Shown piece by piece: positions 21,515 through 31,568 of a stretch of DNA of 64,000 nt. The position numbers and the translations under genes are program-made. The DNA comes from Microbacterium sp. XT11. Its GTDB lineage: Bacteria; Actinomycetota; Actinomycetes; Actinomycetales; Microbacteriaceae. Position 1 is the first letter of the stretch; every line of letters begins with the position of its first letter. The notes below the pieces were generated by a model. It searched no databases and had not been told where the DNA came from. It saw nothing but the letters and a program-made list of their open reading frames with translations. Location: contig NZ_CP013859.1 in the NCBI RefSeq assembly GCF_001513675.1, positions 1,737,081 to 1,801,080 on the forward strand, in the 5' to 3' direction.

Positions 21515-23905
21515 ATGACCTCGCACATCCCTGCGTTCCCCCGTGCCGGCGCGCGCGTCCGCGCCCTGCTCGACGGCATGACCCTGGAGGAGAAGGCCGC
21601 CCAGCTCGTCGGCTACTGGCTCGATCAGGGCGGCGAGGTCGTCGCCCCCATGCAGAACGAGATGGCGTCGGCGGACGGCGGCCGGACGCTCGCCGAGATC
21701 ACCCGGCACGGCATCGGCCACTACACGCGCGTGTACGGCACGCGTCCCGTCGACCCTGTCGAGCGCGCGGCGTGGCTCCACGGAGAGCAACGTCGTCTGC
21801 AGCGCGAGACGCGGCTCGGCATACCGGCGATCGTGCACGAGGAGTGCCTCACCGGTCTGGCCGCGTGGAAGGCGGCGACCTTCCCGACACCGCTCGCGTG
21901 GGGGGCGAGCTTCGACCCCGACCTCGTCGCCGAGATGGGCGCGCTGATCGGCGAGTCGATGCGAGAGCTGGGGATCCACCAGGGTCTGGCGCCCGTGCTC
22001 GACGTGGTGCGCGACCCCCGCTGGGGTCGCGTGGACGAGTGCATCGGCGAAGACCCGTACCTCGTCGGCACGGTGGGGACGGCCTATGTGCGGGGCTTGC
22101 AGTCGTCGGGCGTGCACGCCACGCTCAAGCACTTCCTCGGGTACTCCGGATCGCGCGCCGGCCGCAACCACGCTCCGGTGTCCGCCGGGCCGCGCGAGGT
22201 CGCCGACGTGTTCCTGCCGCCGTTCGAGATGGCCATCCGCGACGGCGGCGTCCGAAGCGTGATGAACAGCTACGCCGAGATCGACGGCGTCCCGGTGGCA
22301 TCCGATCCGGGGCTGCTGACGACGCTGCTCCGCGAGCGGCTCGGGTTCGACGGCGTCGTCGTCGCCGACTACTTCGCCGTGGCCTTCCTCGAGGTCATGC
22401 ACGCCGTCGCCGCAGACCGGGGCGAGGCGGCAGCCCTCGCGCTGACGGCGGGCATCGACGTCGAGCTCCCTTCCGGAGACGCGTACCTCGCGCCGCTCGT
22501 GGAGCGCGTGCGCGCCGGTGATCTCGACGAGGCCTACCTCGACCGGGCCGTCATCCGGGTGCTGTCGCAGAAGGAGGAGCTCGGATTGCTCGACGACGAC
22601 GCCTTCGACGGGGAGCCGCCATCGCACATCGACCTCGACACGCCGCGGCACCGCGACGTCGCGCGGAGGCTGGCGGGCGAATCGATCGTGCTGCTGTCGA
22701 ACGCGGGGGTGCTGCCCCTCGCGGCATCCGCTCGCCGCGTCGCCCTGATCGGGCCGAACGCCGATCGCTCCGACGCGCTGCAGGGGTGCTACTCGTTCGC
22801 CAATCACGTGCTGGCCCACCACCCCGACGTCGAGACCGGGTTCGCGATCCCCACCGTGCGCGAGGCGCTGGAGTCGGCCTTGCCGGAGGTCGAGATCGCC
22901 TATGCGCCCGGATGCGCAGTGGAGGGCGCTGACCGATCCGGGTTCGACGAGGCGGAGCGGATCGCGGCGGCGGCCGACGTGGCGATCGTCGTCGTGGGTG
23001 ATCAGGCCGGCCTGTTCGGTCGCGGCACGGTCGGCGAGGGCAACGACGTGGAGACCCTCGACCTTCCCGGCATGCAGCGCGAGCTCGTGGAGCGCCTGGT
23101 AGCCACCGGCACCCCCGTCGTCATGGTGCTGCTCACCGGGCGGCCCTACGCCATCGCCTGGGCGCTCGAGGGGGATGCCGCACCCGCGGCGGTGCTGCAG
23201 TCGTTCTTCCCCGGAGAGGAGGGCGGCCCTGCGATCGTCGACGTGCTCACCGGTGTGGTATCGCCGTCGGGCCGTCTTCCGGTGAGCCTGCCCCGCTCCG
23301 CCGGTGCTCAGCCGTACTCCTATCTCCATCCGCTGCTGGGCGGACCGTCGGACGTGACATCGACGGACCCGACTCCGCTGCGGCCGTTCGGCTTCGGGCT
23401 GTCGTACACCTCGTTCGACTACGGCGCCTTCGAGCTCGACCCGCAGGCGACGACCAGCGGCCGTTTCACGGCGTCCGTGACCGTGACCAACACCGGCCGT
23501 CGCGCCGGCGCCGAGGTCGTGCAGCTGTACGGCCGCGACCCGGTGGCGTCGGTGACACGTCCGGTGGCGCAGCTGCTGGGGTACGCGCGCGTCGAGCTCG
23601 ACGCGGGGGAGAGCCGCACCGTGCGCTTCGACGTCCCGGCCGCGCGATTCGCGTTCAGCGATCGCGAGCTCCGGCGCGTCGTCGAACCGGGCGAGGTGCA
23701 GGTATGGGCGGCGTCGCACGCGCACGCCGCCCAGCCGGCGGCCGACCTCGCCGACGCCACGGGGGGCGCCATCAGCAACGAGCGGACGAGGCGCCCGCTC
23801 GCTCTCCCTGGCGCCGCGACGGCGCGGCGGACGCTGCTGCTGACCGGCGCGAGGCACGAGGTGGGGCCGGACGATGGCCGCATCGTCACGACGACAATCG
23901 CGTGA
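21515..23905 (+). CDS. glycoside hydrolase family 3 (beta-xylosidase/beta-glucosidase type)
   Basis: 796 residues. GH3 N-terminal barrel with MTLEEKAAQL, LAPVLDVVRDPRWGR, the KHFLGYSGS substrate motif and nucleophile D285 in GVVVADYF. The C-terminal alpha/beta sandwich begins near 375 (GESIVLLSNAGVLPL), and a fibronectin-III-like end with GFGLSYTSFDY and VTNTGRRAGAEVVQLY follows. No signal peptide, so cytoplasmic. It should release single sugars from imported oligosaccharides; beta-xylosidase is favoured by context, not proven. Cotranscribed with the importer and GH43. Confidence 0.93.
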   Translation: MTSHIPAFPRAGARVRALLDGMTLEEKAAQLVGYWLDQGGEVVAPMQNEMASADGGRTLAEITRHGIGHYTRVYGTRPVDPVERAAWLHGEQRRLQRETRLGIPAIVHEECLTGLAAWKAATFPTPLAWGASFDPDLVAEMGALIGESMRELGIHQGLAPVLDVVRDPRWGRVDECIGEDPYLVGTVGTAYVRGLQSSGVHATLKHFLGYSGSRAGRNHAPVSAGPREVADVFLPPFEMAIRDGGVRSVMNSYAEIDGVPVASDPGLLTTLLRERLGFDGVVVADYFAVAFLEVMHAVAADRGEAAALALTAGIDVELPSGDAYLAPLVERVRAGDLDEAYLDRAVIRVLSQKEELGLLDDDAFDGEPPSHIDLDTPRHRDVARRLAGESIVLLSNAGVLPLAASARRVALIGPNADRSDALQGCYSFANHVLAHHPDVETGFAIPTVREALESALPEVEIAYAPGCAVEGADRSGFDEAERIAAAADVAIVVVGDQAGLFGRGTVGEGNDVETLDLPGMQRELVERLVATGTPVVMVLLTGRPYAIAWALEGDAAPAAVLQSFFPGEEGGPAIVDVLTGVVSPSGRLPVSLPRSAGAQPYSYLHPLLGGPSDVTSTDPTPLRPFGFGLSYTSFDYGAFELDPQATTSGRFTASVTVTNTGRRAGAEVVQLYGRDPVASVTRPVAQLLGYARVELDAGESRTVRFDVPAARFAFSDRELRRVVEPGEVQVWAASHAHAAQPAADLADATGGAISNERTRRPLALPGAATARRTLLLTGARHEVGPDDGRIVTTTIA

Positions 23906-25470
23906 GCGAGCTCGCCAATCCGGTGCTGCCAGGCTGCTACCCGGATCCGTCGATCTGCCGGGTCGGCGAGTGGTTCTACCTGGTCTGCTCGACGTTCGAG
24001 TACTTCCCCGGCATTCCGGTGATGCGCTCGCGCGACCTGGCCTGCTGGGAGACCGTCGGGCACGTCATCGATCGCCCGGGGATGCTCGATCTCGACGGCA
24101 TCGCGTCATCGGGCGGTCTCTACGCTCCGACCATCCGACACGGTCACGGACTGTTCTGGGTGGTCTGCACTCTGGTCGACCAGGAGCGCCCTGATCGAGG
24201 CGGGAACTTCCTCGTCACGGCGACCGACCCGGCAGGTCCGTGGAGCGAGCCGATCCCGCTGGACGCAGACGGCATCGACCCGTCGCTCGCGTTCGACGAC
24301 GACGGTCGTATGTGGCTGCACGGCACTCGACCCGCTCGTGCTCCGGAGTGGCCGCAGCAGACGGAGGTGTGGGTGCGGGAGTACTCGCCGGAGGCGAAGG
24401 CCCTGATCGGTGCCGAGACCGTGATCTGGCGCGGGGCCGTGCAGGGGGCGATCTGGGCCGAGGGGCCGCACCTGTACCGCATCGACGGGCGCTGGTACCT
24501 CGTGGCCGCCGAGGGCGGGACGGGCTTCCACCACGCCGTCAGCGTCGCGCGGGCCGCGCACGTGACCGGGCCGTACGAGGGCAGCCCGGCGAATCCGGTG
24601 TTCACGCACCGCCAGCTCGGGCGGTCGAGCACCGTGATCGGAGCGGGGCATGCCGACCTCGTGCGTGCGCCGGACGGTTCGTGGTGGTCAGTGATGCTCG
24701 CGATGCGCACCGCGGACGGCGTGCATCATCCCCTCGGCCGCGAGACGTTCCTGTGCCCTGTGGCCTGGGAGAACGGGTGGCCCGTCTTCGCGCCGGGTGA
24801 GGGCCGCCTGCCTCGTGCGGTGCACACCCCGATCGCGGGAGACCCGCCCCGGCCCGGGAGCTGGCAGCCCGACGGCGCCCGAGCCGGCGACGTCCCGCCC
24901 GGCGACGCGCGGTGGACCGCGCTGCGTGCGCAGCCCTACGAGATCGCGGCTCCGGAAGCCGACGGCTGGCGGATGCCGACGAGGTCGGGAACCCTCGCCG
25001 ACCCGGTGGCCATCGCCTTCCTCGGCATCCGCCTGCAGCACCGTGACGTCGACCTGCGGTGCGTGCTCGACGTGACCGAACTGGCCGACGGGGAGACGGC
25101 AGGGCTCGTCGTGCGGCAGTCGGAGCGCGATCACGTGTTCGCATCCGTGACGCGCAGCGGGGGCGAGCTGCTTGCCGCGATCACGCATCGACGGGCGGGC
25201 GCGGCCGGCCGGCTCGCGAGCGCACGGATCGCCTCAGCGGGAGAGGTCGGTCTGACGCTCCGCATGCGCGGGAGCGAGTGCACGATGTCGGTCGCCGACG
25301 AGGTGCGGGCCTGCGTCGACGTCCGGTCGCTGGACTCCGCGGCGACCGGAGGGTTCCTCGGGCTGTGGCTCGGCATCCATGCGACGAGCAGCGGTGCGCA
25401 GCCGCGGGGGCTCGTGCGCATCGTCCGGTTCGCGTACGAGCCTTCGGGTTCTCCGTCCTCCGGTCGATAG
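23902..25470 (+). CDS. glycoside hydrolase family 43 (beta-xylosidase/arabinofuranosidase)
   Basis: 522 residues from GTG 23902, overlapping the GH3 stop (GTGA). Five-bladed propeller with catalytic base D15 (YPDPS), pKa-tuning D126 (GIDPSLAF) and general acid E187 (WAEGPHLY). The C-terminal part, from about 330, is a beta-sandwich of the XynB type. No signal peptide, so intracellular. Removes xylose or arabinose from xylo-oligosaccharides. Last gene of the importer operon. Confidence 0.93.
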   Translation: MSELANPVLPGCYPDPSICRVGEWFYLVCSTFEYFPGIPVMRSRDLACWETVGHVIDRPGMLDLDGIASSGGLYAPTIRHGHGLFWVVCTLVDQERPDRGGNFLVTATDPAGPWSEPIPLDADGIDPSLAFDDDGRMWLHGTRPARAPEWPQQTEVWVREYSPEAKALIGAETVIWRGAVQGAIWAEGPHLYRIDGRWYLVAAEGGTGFHHAVSVARAAHVTGPYEGSPANPVFTHRQLGRSSTVIGAGHADLVRAPDGSWWSVMLAMRTADGVHHPLGRETFLCPVAWENGWPVFAPGEGRLPRAVHTPIAGDPPRPGSWQPDGARAGDVPPGDARWTALRAQPYEIAAPEADGWRMPTRSGTLADPVAIAFLGIRLQHRDVDLRCVLDVTELADGETAGLVVRQSERDHVFASVTRSGGELLAAITHRRAGAAGRLASARIASAGEVGLTLRMRGSECTMSVADEVRACVDVRSLDSAATGGFLGLWLGIHATSSGAQPRGLVRIVRFAYEPSGSPSSGR

Positions 25471-25503
25471 CCTGAGAGCACGCTCGAGAGAAGTGAGACC
25501 CGC

Positions 25504-26667
25504 ATGAACGAACGCGCCACCCGTGTCGAGGAGGTGCGCCGCACCAATCTCGGAGAGGTGCTGCGCCTCGTGCACCACGAGGGGCCGCGTTCCCGTGCCG
25601 TGATCACCGCCGAGACCGGGCTGAACCGCTCGACGGTCTCGGCGCTCGTGGCCGACCTCGTGGAGGCGGGTCTCGTCGAGGAGCGCGAGCCCGACGTCAC
25701 GCGCAAGGTCGGGCGGCCGTCTCCGATCGTCGTGGCCGGTGACGACGTCGTCGCGATCGCGGTGAACCCCGAGGTCGACGCCATCGAAGTGGGCGCGGTG
25801 ACGCTGGGCGGGGTCGTGCGCGAGCGGGCGCGCGTCGACGCGCCCGGTTCCGTGAGCGTCGACGACGTCGTGCGCATCGTCACCGAGATCCTCACCACGT
25901 GGCGGAGCGCACAGCTGGACGGATGCCGCATCGTCGGCATCGGCGTGGCGGTGCCCGGTCTCGTGCGCGCCGCCGACGGCGTGGTGCGCCTCGCCCCGCA
26001 CCTGGGGTGGGAGGAGGAGGACGTGGCCGCGCCGCTCGCCAGGGCGACGGGTCTCCCTGTCGTCGTGGACAACGATGCGACCCTCGGCGCCAGGGCCGAA
26101 CGTCTCTTCGGCGTCGCCCGCGACCATGCCGACGTCGTGTACCTCAACGGCGGCGCGTCGGGCATCGGCGGCGGTGCGATCGTGCACGGCATACCGCTGG
26201 CCGGAGCCGACGGCTACGCGGGCGAGTGGGGGCAGACCTCGCCCAGCGTGCTGCGCCCGGAGGACCGCCTCGTGGCGGGCGGCGTGCTGGAGGACGAGGT
26301 GAACAGGTCGCGCCTGCTGGCCGCGGCCGGGCTCGAGTCGGGTGACGACGCTGCGCTCGCCGCCGCGCTCGCGGCAGCCGAGGGCGAGGAGGCCGTCGCG
26401 GAGATCGAGCGTCAGCGTCGTGTGCTCAGCGCCACCCTCTCGAACGCGGTCGATGTGCTCAACCCGTCGATGATCGTGCTCGGAGGGTTCCTCGCGATCC
26501 TCCTGGATCATGATCCGGAGGGCTTCGACCGAGCGGTGCGCGCACGCGCGCTGGCCGCGCCCGCCGAGCGGTTGCGCATCCGATCGGCGGCTCTGGGTGC
26601 CGACCGTCTGCTCATCGGTGCCGCCGAGGCCGCGTTCGCGCCGCTGCTGGCCGATCCGCTCGGCTGA
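25504..26667 (+). CDS. ROK family transcriptional regulator (XylR-like), zinc motif absent
   Basis: 387 residues. Winged HTH at about 12-75 (SRAVITAETGLNRSTVSALVADL), then a ROK sugar-kinase-like domain with GVAVPGLV, VVDNDATLGA and YLNGGASGIGGGAI. The usual zinc-binding CxCGxxGCxE stretch is replaced after GYAGEWGQ by a segment with no cysteine. Likely a sensor of xylose or its oligomers for this island. A -10-like ATAGCC region and a weak purine-rich site precede the ATG. Confidence 0.9.
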   Translation: MNERATRVEEVRRTNLGEVLRLVHHEGPRSRAVITAETGLNRSTVSALVADLVEAGLVEEREPDVTRKVGRPSPIVVAGDDVVAIAVNPEVDAIEVGAVTLGGVVRERARVDAPGSVSVDDVVRIVTEILTTWRSAQLDGCRIVGIGVAVPGLVRAADGVVRLAPHLGWEEEDVAAPLARATGLPVVVDNDATLGARAERLFGVARDHADVVYLNGGASGIGGGAIVHGIPLAGADGYAGEWGQTSPSVLRPEDRLVAGGVLEDEVNRSRLLAAAGLESGDDAALAAALAAAEGEEAVAEIERQRRVLSATLSNAVDVLNPSMIVLGGFLAILLDHDPEGFDRAVRARALAAPAERLRIRSAALGADRLLIGAAEAAFAPLLADPLG

Positions 26668-26680
26668 CCGGGAATTGTTC

Positions 26681-26710
26681 TTGCGCTCAGCTGGTTCACA
26701 GGAATAGGCT
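26681..26710 (+). promoter_or_regulatory. promoter of the leader peptide/ABC exporter operon
   Basis: TTGCGC (26681-26686) and TAGGCT (26705-26710) are spaced 18 bp. A start near 26717 would give an untranslated leader of about 200 nucleotides before the exporter gene, containing a short frame and a hairpin. Confidence 0.5.
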
Positions 26711-26762
26711 GGAGGGCTGTCGCGCCGACCGGTCGACACCGCCGAGCCCTGAGGAGGACACC

Positions 26763-26828
26763 ATGACCACGATCTCCGTCGCGCAGATCGCAGCTCCCGG
26801 CTCGACCACGGCGCGCCCGCTCCGCTAG
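26763..26828 (+). CDS. possible 21-residue leader peptide upstream of the ABC exporter
   Basis: ATG at 26763 follows GAGGAGGACACC, a strong ribosome site. The frame of 21 codons begins [12 protein letters not shown] and ends TTARPLR before a TAG stop. It lies 95 bp before the exporter start, inside the inferred mRNA leader, and is followed by a hairpin at 26849-26880. Short upstream frames with Arg/Pro-rich ends control several drug-efflux and resistance genes through ribosome stalling; that role here is inference. Confidence 0.5.
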   Translation: MTTISVAQIAAPGSTTARPLR

Positions 26829-26848
26829 CACCGCCGCCGCTCCGCATC

Positions 26849-26880
26849 GGATGCCGCGCTCTCCGAGCCTTTCGGCATCC
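26849..26880 (+). other. hairpin in the ABC exporter mRNA leader
   Basis: GGATGCCG (26849-26856) pairs perfectly with CGGCATCC (26873-26880) around a 16-base loop. It lies 20 bp after the leader-peptide stop and 43 bp before the exporter ATG. No U-tract follows, so attenuation, if present, may be Rho-dependent or translational. Confidence 0.45.
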
Positions 26881-26923
26881 GCCCTTCAGCAACCGCTTTC
26901 CATACGAAACTCGTCTGAGAGAC

Positions 26924-28858
26924 ATGTCTTCCTCGCCCTCATCGCACAACGCCTCCGCGTCGTCCTCCCTCTCCACTCCCGCGGCGCTGTGGCGTCTCAA
27001 GCCCTTCGTCAGGCCGGTCGTCTGGCGTCTCGCGGGCGGCGCGGCCAGCGCGCTCGCGGCAGCCCTCATCGCCCTGATGATCCCGATCGTGCTCGAGCAG
27101 ATCATCCGCGGACCGGTGCAGTCGGGCGAGCCCGGCGCCATCGCGTGGGGCGCCGTCGCCGTGTTCGGACTCGCGATCGGTGAGGCCCTGATGGTGTGGC
27201 TGCGCCGTCAGTTCGTGCTGAACCCGGCCACCGAGGTCGAGTACCGCATGCGCACCGACCTCTATTCGCGGCTGCAGACCCTTCCGGTCGCCTTCCACGA
27301 CCGGTGGCAGTCCGGCCAGCTGCTCAGCCGCATGATGCAGGACATCGGCCTCATCCGCCGGTGGCTCGCGTTCGGCCTCGTGCTGCTCGTGGTCAACATC
27401 CTCACGATCATCATCGGCTCCGTGCTGCTGTTCCGCTGGCACTGGCTCCTTGGCACGATCTTCCTCGTCACGGCGGTGCCGCTGTGGATCCGCGGCTACC
27501 TCTTCGAGAAGCGCTACGGCGCGCTCACCCGGCGCAGCCAGGACCAGGCAGGTGACCTCGCCACCAGCGTGGAGGAGAGCGTGCACGGCATCCGCGTGCT
27601 CAAGGCCTTCGGCCGCGGCAAGCACGCTCTCAGACGGTTCAGCAGGCAGGCCGAGACGCTGCGCGAGACCGAGATGAGCAAGGCCGCGGCCGTCGCGTCG
27701 ATCTGGTTCTGGCTCGACCTCATGCCGCAGATCGCCTTCGGCCTCAGCTTGATGTCGGGCATCTGGCTCATCTCGCAGGGCGCGATCGAGGTGCCGGAGC
27801 TGTTCGCGTTCTTCGCGATGGCCGTGGTGCTGCGGTGGCCGATCGAGTCGATCGGGTTCCTCTTCTCGTTCATGCTCGACGCACGCACGGCGACCGACCG
27901 CGTGTTCGACATCTTCTCGGAGACGAACACCATCACCGACCCGGAGAACCCCGTGCACATCGCCGACCCGAAGGGCGAGCTCGCCTTCGAGGGCGCGCAC
28001 TTCCGCTACCAGGATGCGGGAGCGCACGAACGCGACCTGCTGGACGGCATCGACCTCGTGCTGCGGCCAGGCGAGACCATGGCGCTGGTGGGGCTGACCG
28101 GTTCGGGCAAGACCACGCTGACGACTCTGCCCACGCGCCTCTACGACGTGACCGGCGGGCGGGTCACGCTCGACGGCGTCGACGTGCGCGACCTGCCGCT
28201 GGCCGAGCTGCGGCAGCACATCGCGATGGCCTTCGAAGACGCGACTCTGTTCTCGGCCTCGGTGCGCGAGAACGTGCTGCTGGGCCGTGCCGATCTCGAC
28301 CTGCACAGCGACGAGGCCGAGCGGGTGCTTCGCGAGGCCCTCGAGGTCGCGCAGGCGTCGTTCGTCGACCAGCTCCCCGAGGGGACCGAGACGATCATCG
28401 GCGAAGAGGGGCTGAGCCTCTCGGGCGGCCAGCGTCAGCGGCTCGCCCTGGCACGGGCCGTCGCCGCGAAGCCCAAGGTGCTCGTGCTCGACGACCCGCT
28501 GTCGGCACTCGACGTCGACACCGAGGCGCTCGTCGAAGAGGCGCTGCGACATGTGCTCGCCGACACCACCGCGCTGATCGTGGCGCACCGTCCGTCGACC
28601 GTCGCGCTGGCAGACCGTGTGGCGCTGCTGGAGGGCGGGCGCATCACGGCGGTCGGGACCCACGCCGAGCTGCTGAAGACCAGCCGCCACTACCGGCATG
28701 TGATCTCCAGCCTCGAAGCGGAGGAGGCCGCGCGCACCGGCGCGATCCCGATCATCCGCGACAGCGCGGAGGAGATCGAAGACACCGTCAGAGACGGCAT
28801 CCGCGAGGAGGCCGCCCGCGACGACGACTACCTGACCGAGAAGGAGGTGCAGGCATGA
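26924..28858 (+). CDS. heterodimeric ABC exporter subunit with degenerate ATPase site
   Basis: 644 residues: six-span exporter domain (about 25-330) plus nucleotide-binding domain (about 345-590). Walker [10 protein letters not shown] is near 389. The signature LSGGQ (499-503) is canonical, but the Walker B catalytic Glu is Asp (D524 in LVLDDP) and the Q-loop Gln is Glu ([10 protein letters not shown]). These changes are the rule for the non-hydrolysing half of asymmetric exporters such as TM287/288 or BmrCD. Likely drug or lipid export. Overlaps the second subunit (ATGA). Confidence 0.93.
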   Translation: MSSSPSSHNASASSSLSTPAALWRLKPFVRPVVWRLAGGAASALAAALIALMIPIVLEQIIRGPVQSGEPGAIAWGAVAVFGLAIGEALMVWLRRQFVLNPATEVEYRMRTDLYSRLQTLPVAFHDRWQSGQLLSRMMQDIGLIRRWLAFGLVLLVVNILTIIIGSVLLFRWHWLLGTIFLVTAVPLWIRGYLFEKRYGALTRRSQDQAGDLATSVEESVHGIRVLKAFGRGKHALRRFSRQAETLRETEMSKAAAVASIWFWLDLMPQIAFGLSLMSGIWLISQGAIEVPELFAFFAMAVVLRWPIESIGFLFSFMLDARTATDRVFDIFSETNTITDPENPVHIADPKGELAFEGAHFRYQDAGAHERDLLDGIDLVLRPGETMALVGLTGSGKTTLTTLPTRLYDVTGGRVTLDGVDVRDLPLAELRQHIAMAFEDATLFSASVRENVLLGRADLDLHSDEAERVLREALEVAQASFVDQLPEGTETIIGEEGLSLSGGQRQRLALARAVAAKPKVLVLDDPLSALDVDTEALVEEALRHVLADTTALIVAHRPSTVALADRVALLEGGRITAVGTHAELLKTSRHYRHVISSLEAEEAARTGAIPIIRDSAEEIEDTVRDGIREEAARDDDYLTEKEVQA

Positions 28859-30669
28859 GCTCCGCCATCACGGGGACGCAGGACGAGGACCGCTCCCGCT
28901 ACACCAAGGAGGAGAGCCGGGCGATCCGCCAGCGCTCCCTGCGGCTGCTCGGCTCGCTCATCCGGCCGCTGCGTCCGCAGATCGTCCTGGCCGCCGTCGT
29001 GCTGGTCCTCTCGACCGGACTGCAGGTCGCAGGGCCGATCCTCATCAGCATCGGCCTCGACCGCGCGCTGCCCGCGGTGCTGAACGAGGCGGACTGGATG
29101 CCGACGGTGCTCGTCGGCTTCATCTACCTCTTCGCCGGAGCCGCTGCGGCCGCGCTCATCGCGTGGTACGTCATGATCGCGGCCCGCATCACCCAGGCGG
29201 TGCTGCTCGATCTGCGCAAGAGGATCTTCCTGCACACGCAGCGCCTGAGCCTCGAGTTCCACGAGTCGTACACGTCCGGCCGCATCATCTCGCGTCAGAC
29301 GAGCGACCTCGACTCCATCAAGGAGCTGCTCGACGGAGGGCTCAACGAGCTCGTCTCCGGTGTGCTGTTCGGCGTCTTCACCTTCATCGCGCTCTGCGTG
29401 TGGGACTGGCAGTCGGGTGTGATCCTCGCGCTCGCCGGCATCCCGCTGTTCCTGCTCATGCGGTGGTTCTACACACGCTCGCAGCTGGTCTACCGGGAGT
29501 CCCGCGTCATCAGCGCCAAGGTGATCGTCCAGTTCGTCGAGACCATGACCGGCATCCGCGCCGTCAAGGCGTTCCGCAAGGAGCCGCGCAACGACGTCGC
29601 CTTCCAGAAGGTCGCGGGGGAGTACCGCGACATCAACCGCCGCTCGATGCTGCTGTTCGGAACCTTCGAGCCCGGCCTCATGGGCGTCGCCGCGCTGACG
29701 CTCGGCCTCGTCGTGCTGTGGGGCGGCATCCGGGTGTCGACCGGTGCACTCAGCGTCGGCGTGCTGCTGTCGGCCGTGCTGTACGTGCGCAACTTCTTCG
29801 CGCCCATGCAGGAGATCGCCATGTTCCTCAACTCCTACCAGTCCGCCACTGCGGCTCTGGAGAAGGTGTCCGGCGTTCTCGAGGAGCAGCCGACCGTGCC
29901 CGACCCCGAGAAGCCGGTCGACCTGTGGGAGTCGCGCGGCCACGTGCGGTTCGACGAGGTCACGTTCGGCTACAACGGCGAGAAGACGATCCTGCCGAAC
30001 TTCTCACTCGACATCCCCGCTGGTCAGACCATCGCGCTGGTGGGCACGACCGGGGCGGGCAAGTCCACGCTGGCGAAGCTCATCTCGCGGTTCTACGACC
30101 CCACCGAGGGGCGCGTGACGCTCGACGGCGTCGATCTGCGCGACCTGCATCCGAAGGACCTCCGGCGCGCGATCGTCATGGTCACGCAGGAGGCGTACCT
30201 CTTCAGCGGGACCGTCGCCGACAACATCGCGCTGGGCAAGCCCGATGCGACGCTCGACGAGATCCGTGCCGCTGCGCGCGCGGTCGGTGCGGATGCGTTC
30301 ATCGAGTCTCTCCCCGACGGCTACAACACCGACGTGAACAAGCGCGGCGGCCGGGTGTCGGCGGGGCAGCGACAGCTGATCTCCTTCGCCAGGGCGTTCC
30401 TCGCCGACCCGTCGGTGCTGATCCTCGACGAAGCGACGGCGTCGCTCGACATCCCCTCCGAACGGCTGATCCAGGATGCGCTGCAGACGCTGCTCAAGGA
30501 CCGGACCGCGATCATCATCGCGCACCGTCTCTCGACGGTGGCGATCGCCGACCGTGTGCTGGTGATGGAGCACGGCCGCATCATCGAGGACGACACCCCG
30601 GACGCGCTGATCGGCGGCACGGGCAAGTTCGCGCAGCTCCACGCCGCGTGGCAGGAGACGCTGGTCTGA
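28855..30669 (+). CDS. heterodimeric ABC exporter subunit with catalytic ATPase site
   Basis: 604 residues, ATG 28855. Six spans (about 35-320) and a nucleotide-binding domain with Walker [10 protein letters not shown], intact Walker B catalytic E526 ([11 protein letters not shown]) and H-loop IAHRLST, but a variant signature VSAGQ (501-505). This complements its partner: its Walker motifs with the partner's LSGGQ make the active site, and the reverse pair makes the degenerate site. Forms a heterodimeric exporter in the membrane. Substrate unknown. Confidence 0.94.
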   Translation: MSSAITGTQDEDRSRYTKEESRAIRQRSLRLLGSLIRPLRPQIVLAAVVLVLSTGLQVAGPILISIGLDRALPAVLNEADWMPTVLVGFIYLFAGAAAAALIAWYVMIAARITQAVLLDLRKRIFLHTQRLSLEFHESYTSGRIISRQTSDLDSIKELLDGGLNELVSGVLFGVFTFIALCVWDWQSGVILALAGIPLFLLMRWFYTRSQLVYRESRVISAKVIVQFVETMTGIRAVKAFRKEPRNDVAFQKVAGEYRDINRRSMLLFGTFEPGLMGVAALTLGLVVLWGGIRVSTGALSVGVLLSAVLYVRNFFAPMQEIAMFLNSYQSATAALEKVSGVLEEQPTVPDPEKPVDLWESRGHVRFDEVTFGYNGEKTILPNFSLDIPAGQTIALVGTTGAGKSTLAKLISRFYDPTEGRVTLDGVDLRDLHPKDLRRAIVMVTQEAYLFSGTVADNIALGKPDATLDEIRAAARAVGADAFIESLPDGYNTDVNKRGGRVSAGQRQLISFARAFLADPSVLILDEATASLDIPSERLIQDALQTLLKDRTAIIIAHRLSTVAIADRVLVMEHGRIIEDDTPDALIGGTGKFAQLHAAWQETLV

Positions 30670-30729
30670 CCTGTGCCGTCCGATCGGTCGGCAGAGGCGG
30701 CCTGCGCCGGTGCTGGGTAGCATCGAGTC

Positions 30730-31539
30730 ATGGACCCGGTGCTGATCCTCGTGGAGTGGTGGTGGGCGGCCCCCGCCGTCGCGGCCGCGGGCGCAGCGGG
30801 TGCGCTGGGCGCCGCGGGAGTGCGCCGCCGCGCCAGGCGGTCGGGGCGTCGTCTCGCAGTCGACGCGGCGCTGCACGATCTGCGCGCCTCGCAGCAGGAG
30901 GTGACGCAGCGGCGCCTGGCGCTCAAGGTGGCTCGCGCCGAGCACGCCCGCGCCGTGGCGGAGCGCGGAGCGCGGCGCGCCGGAGCCGAGCACGTGGCAG
31001 CGGCGAAGCGGATGCTCCGTGACCGCGAGCGGGAGCTGCGCGCAGCGCATGCCGATGTGAAGGCGAAGCATCTGCGGCTGAGCGCAGAGCGCGCAGCCCT
31101 TCCGGCCGCATCCGCACCGCGCCCGCTCGACCGTCTTCGCGCCACGCATGACGCGATCACGTCGCGGTGGATGCGGTACGAGACGGATGCCGCCCTGCAG
31201 CTGGCCTATCCGGCGATGACAGACGTGCGGCAGCCGGCCACGGCGGCATACCTGCGCGCCGCGGCACGGGCGAACGAGCTGCGGCGCGCGGTCGAGCATG
31301 ATGCGACCCCTGCGGCGTACTCCGCGTATCGTGACGCGGTCGCCGATCTCGAGCGCGCGCTCGACGAGGCTGAGCACCGCGCGAGAGTGCTCGCCGGCGA
31401 GGCGCCGTCGAGCGCATGGCAGGACGCCGCGCAGGACGTGCTGGCCAAGTCGGCGGAAGCTCTCGACCAGGCGGCCGGCGCCGTGGCCTCGGCGTTCGCG
31501 GCGTGGTCGGCACGCCACCGTCCGCGCGACGACCGCTGA
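30730..31539 (+). CDS. hypothetical protein, N-terminal membrane anchor and long helical region
   Basis: 269 residues, not recognised. An N-terminal hydrophobic segment (about residues 4-30) is followed by Arg/Ala-rich sequence with heptad-like patterns to about 115 and again at 190-260, suggesting coiled coil. TAGCAT at 30718-30723 is 6 bases before the ATG, so a leaderless message is likely. Ala/Arg-rich composition raises the risk of a false frame, but the start signal and length favour a gene. Confidence 0.65.
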   Translation: MDPVLILVEWWWAAPAVAAAGAAGALGAAGVRRRARRSGRRLAVDAALHDLRASQQEVTQRRLALKVARAEHARAVAERGARRAGAEHVAAAKRMLRDRERELRAAHADVKAKHLRLSAERAALPAASAPRPLDRLRATHDAITSRWMRYETDAALQLAYPAMTDVRQPATAAYLRAAARANELRRAVEHDATPAAYSAYRDAVADLERALDEAEHRARVLAGEAPSSAWQDAAQDVLAKSAEALDQAAGAVASAFAAWSARHRPRDDR

Positions 31540-31568
31540 CGCGCGCGGACCGTGGTGCGCTCAGGCAT

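Noticed and set aside
20531..23857. 1108-residue open frame on the - strand
   Set aside because: Antisense shadow of the permease and GH3 genes; no recognisable domain.
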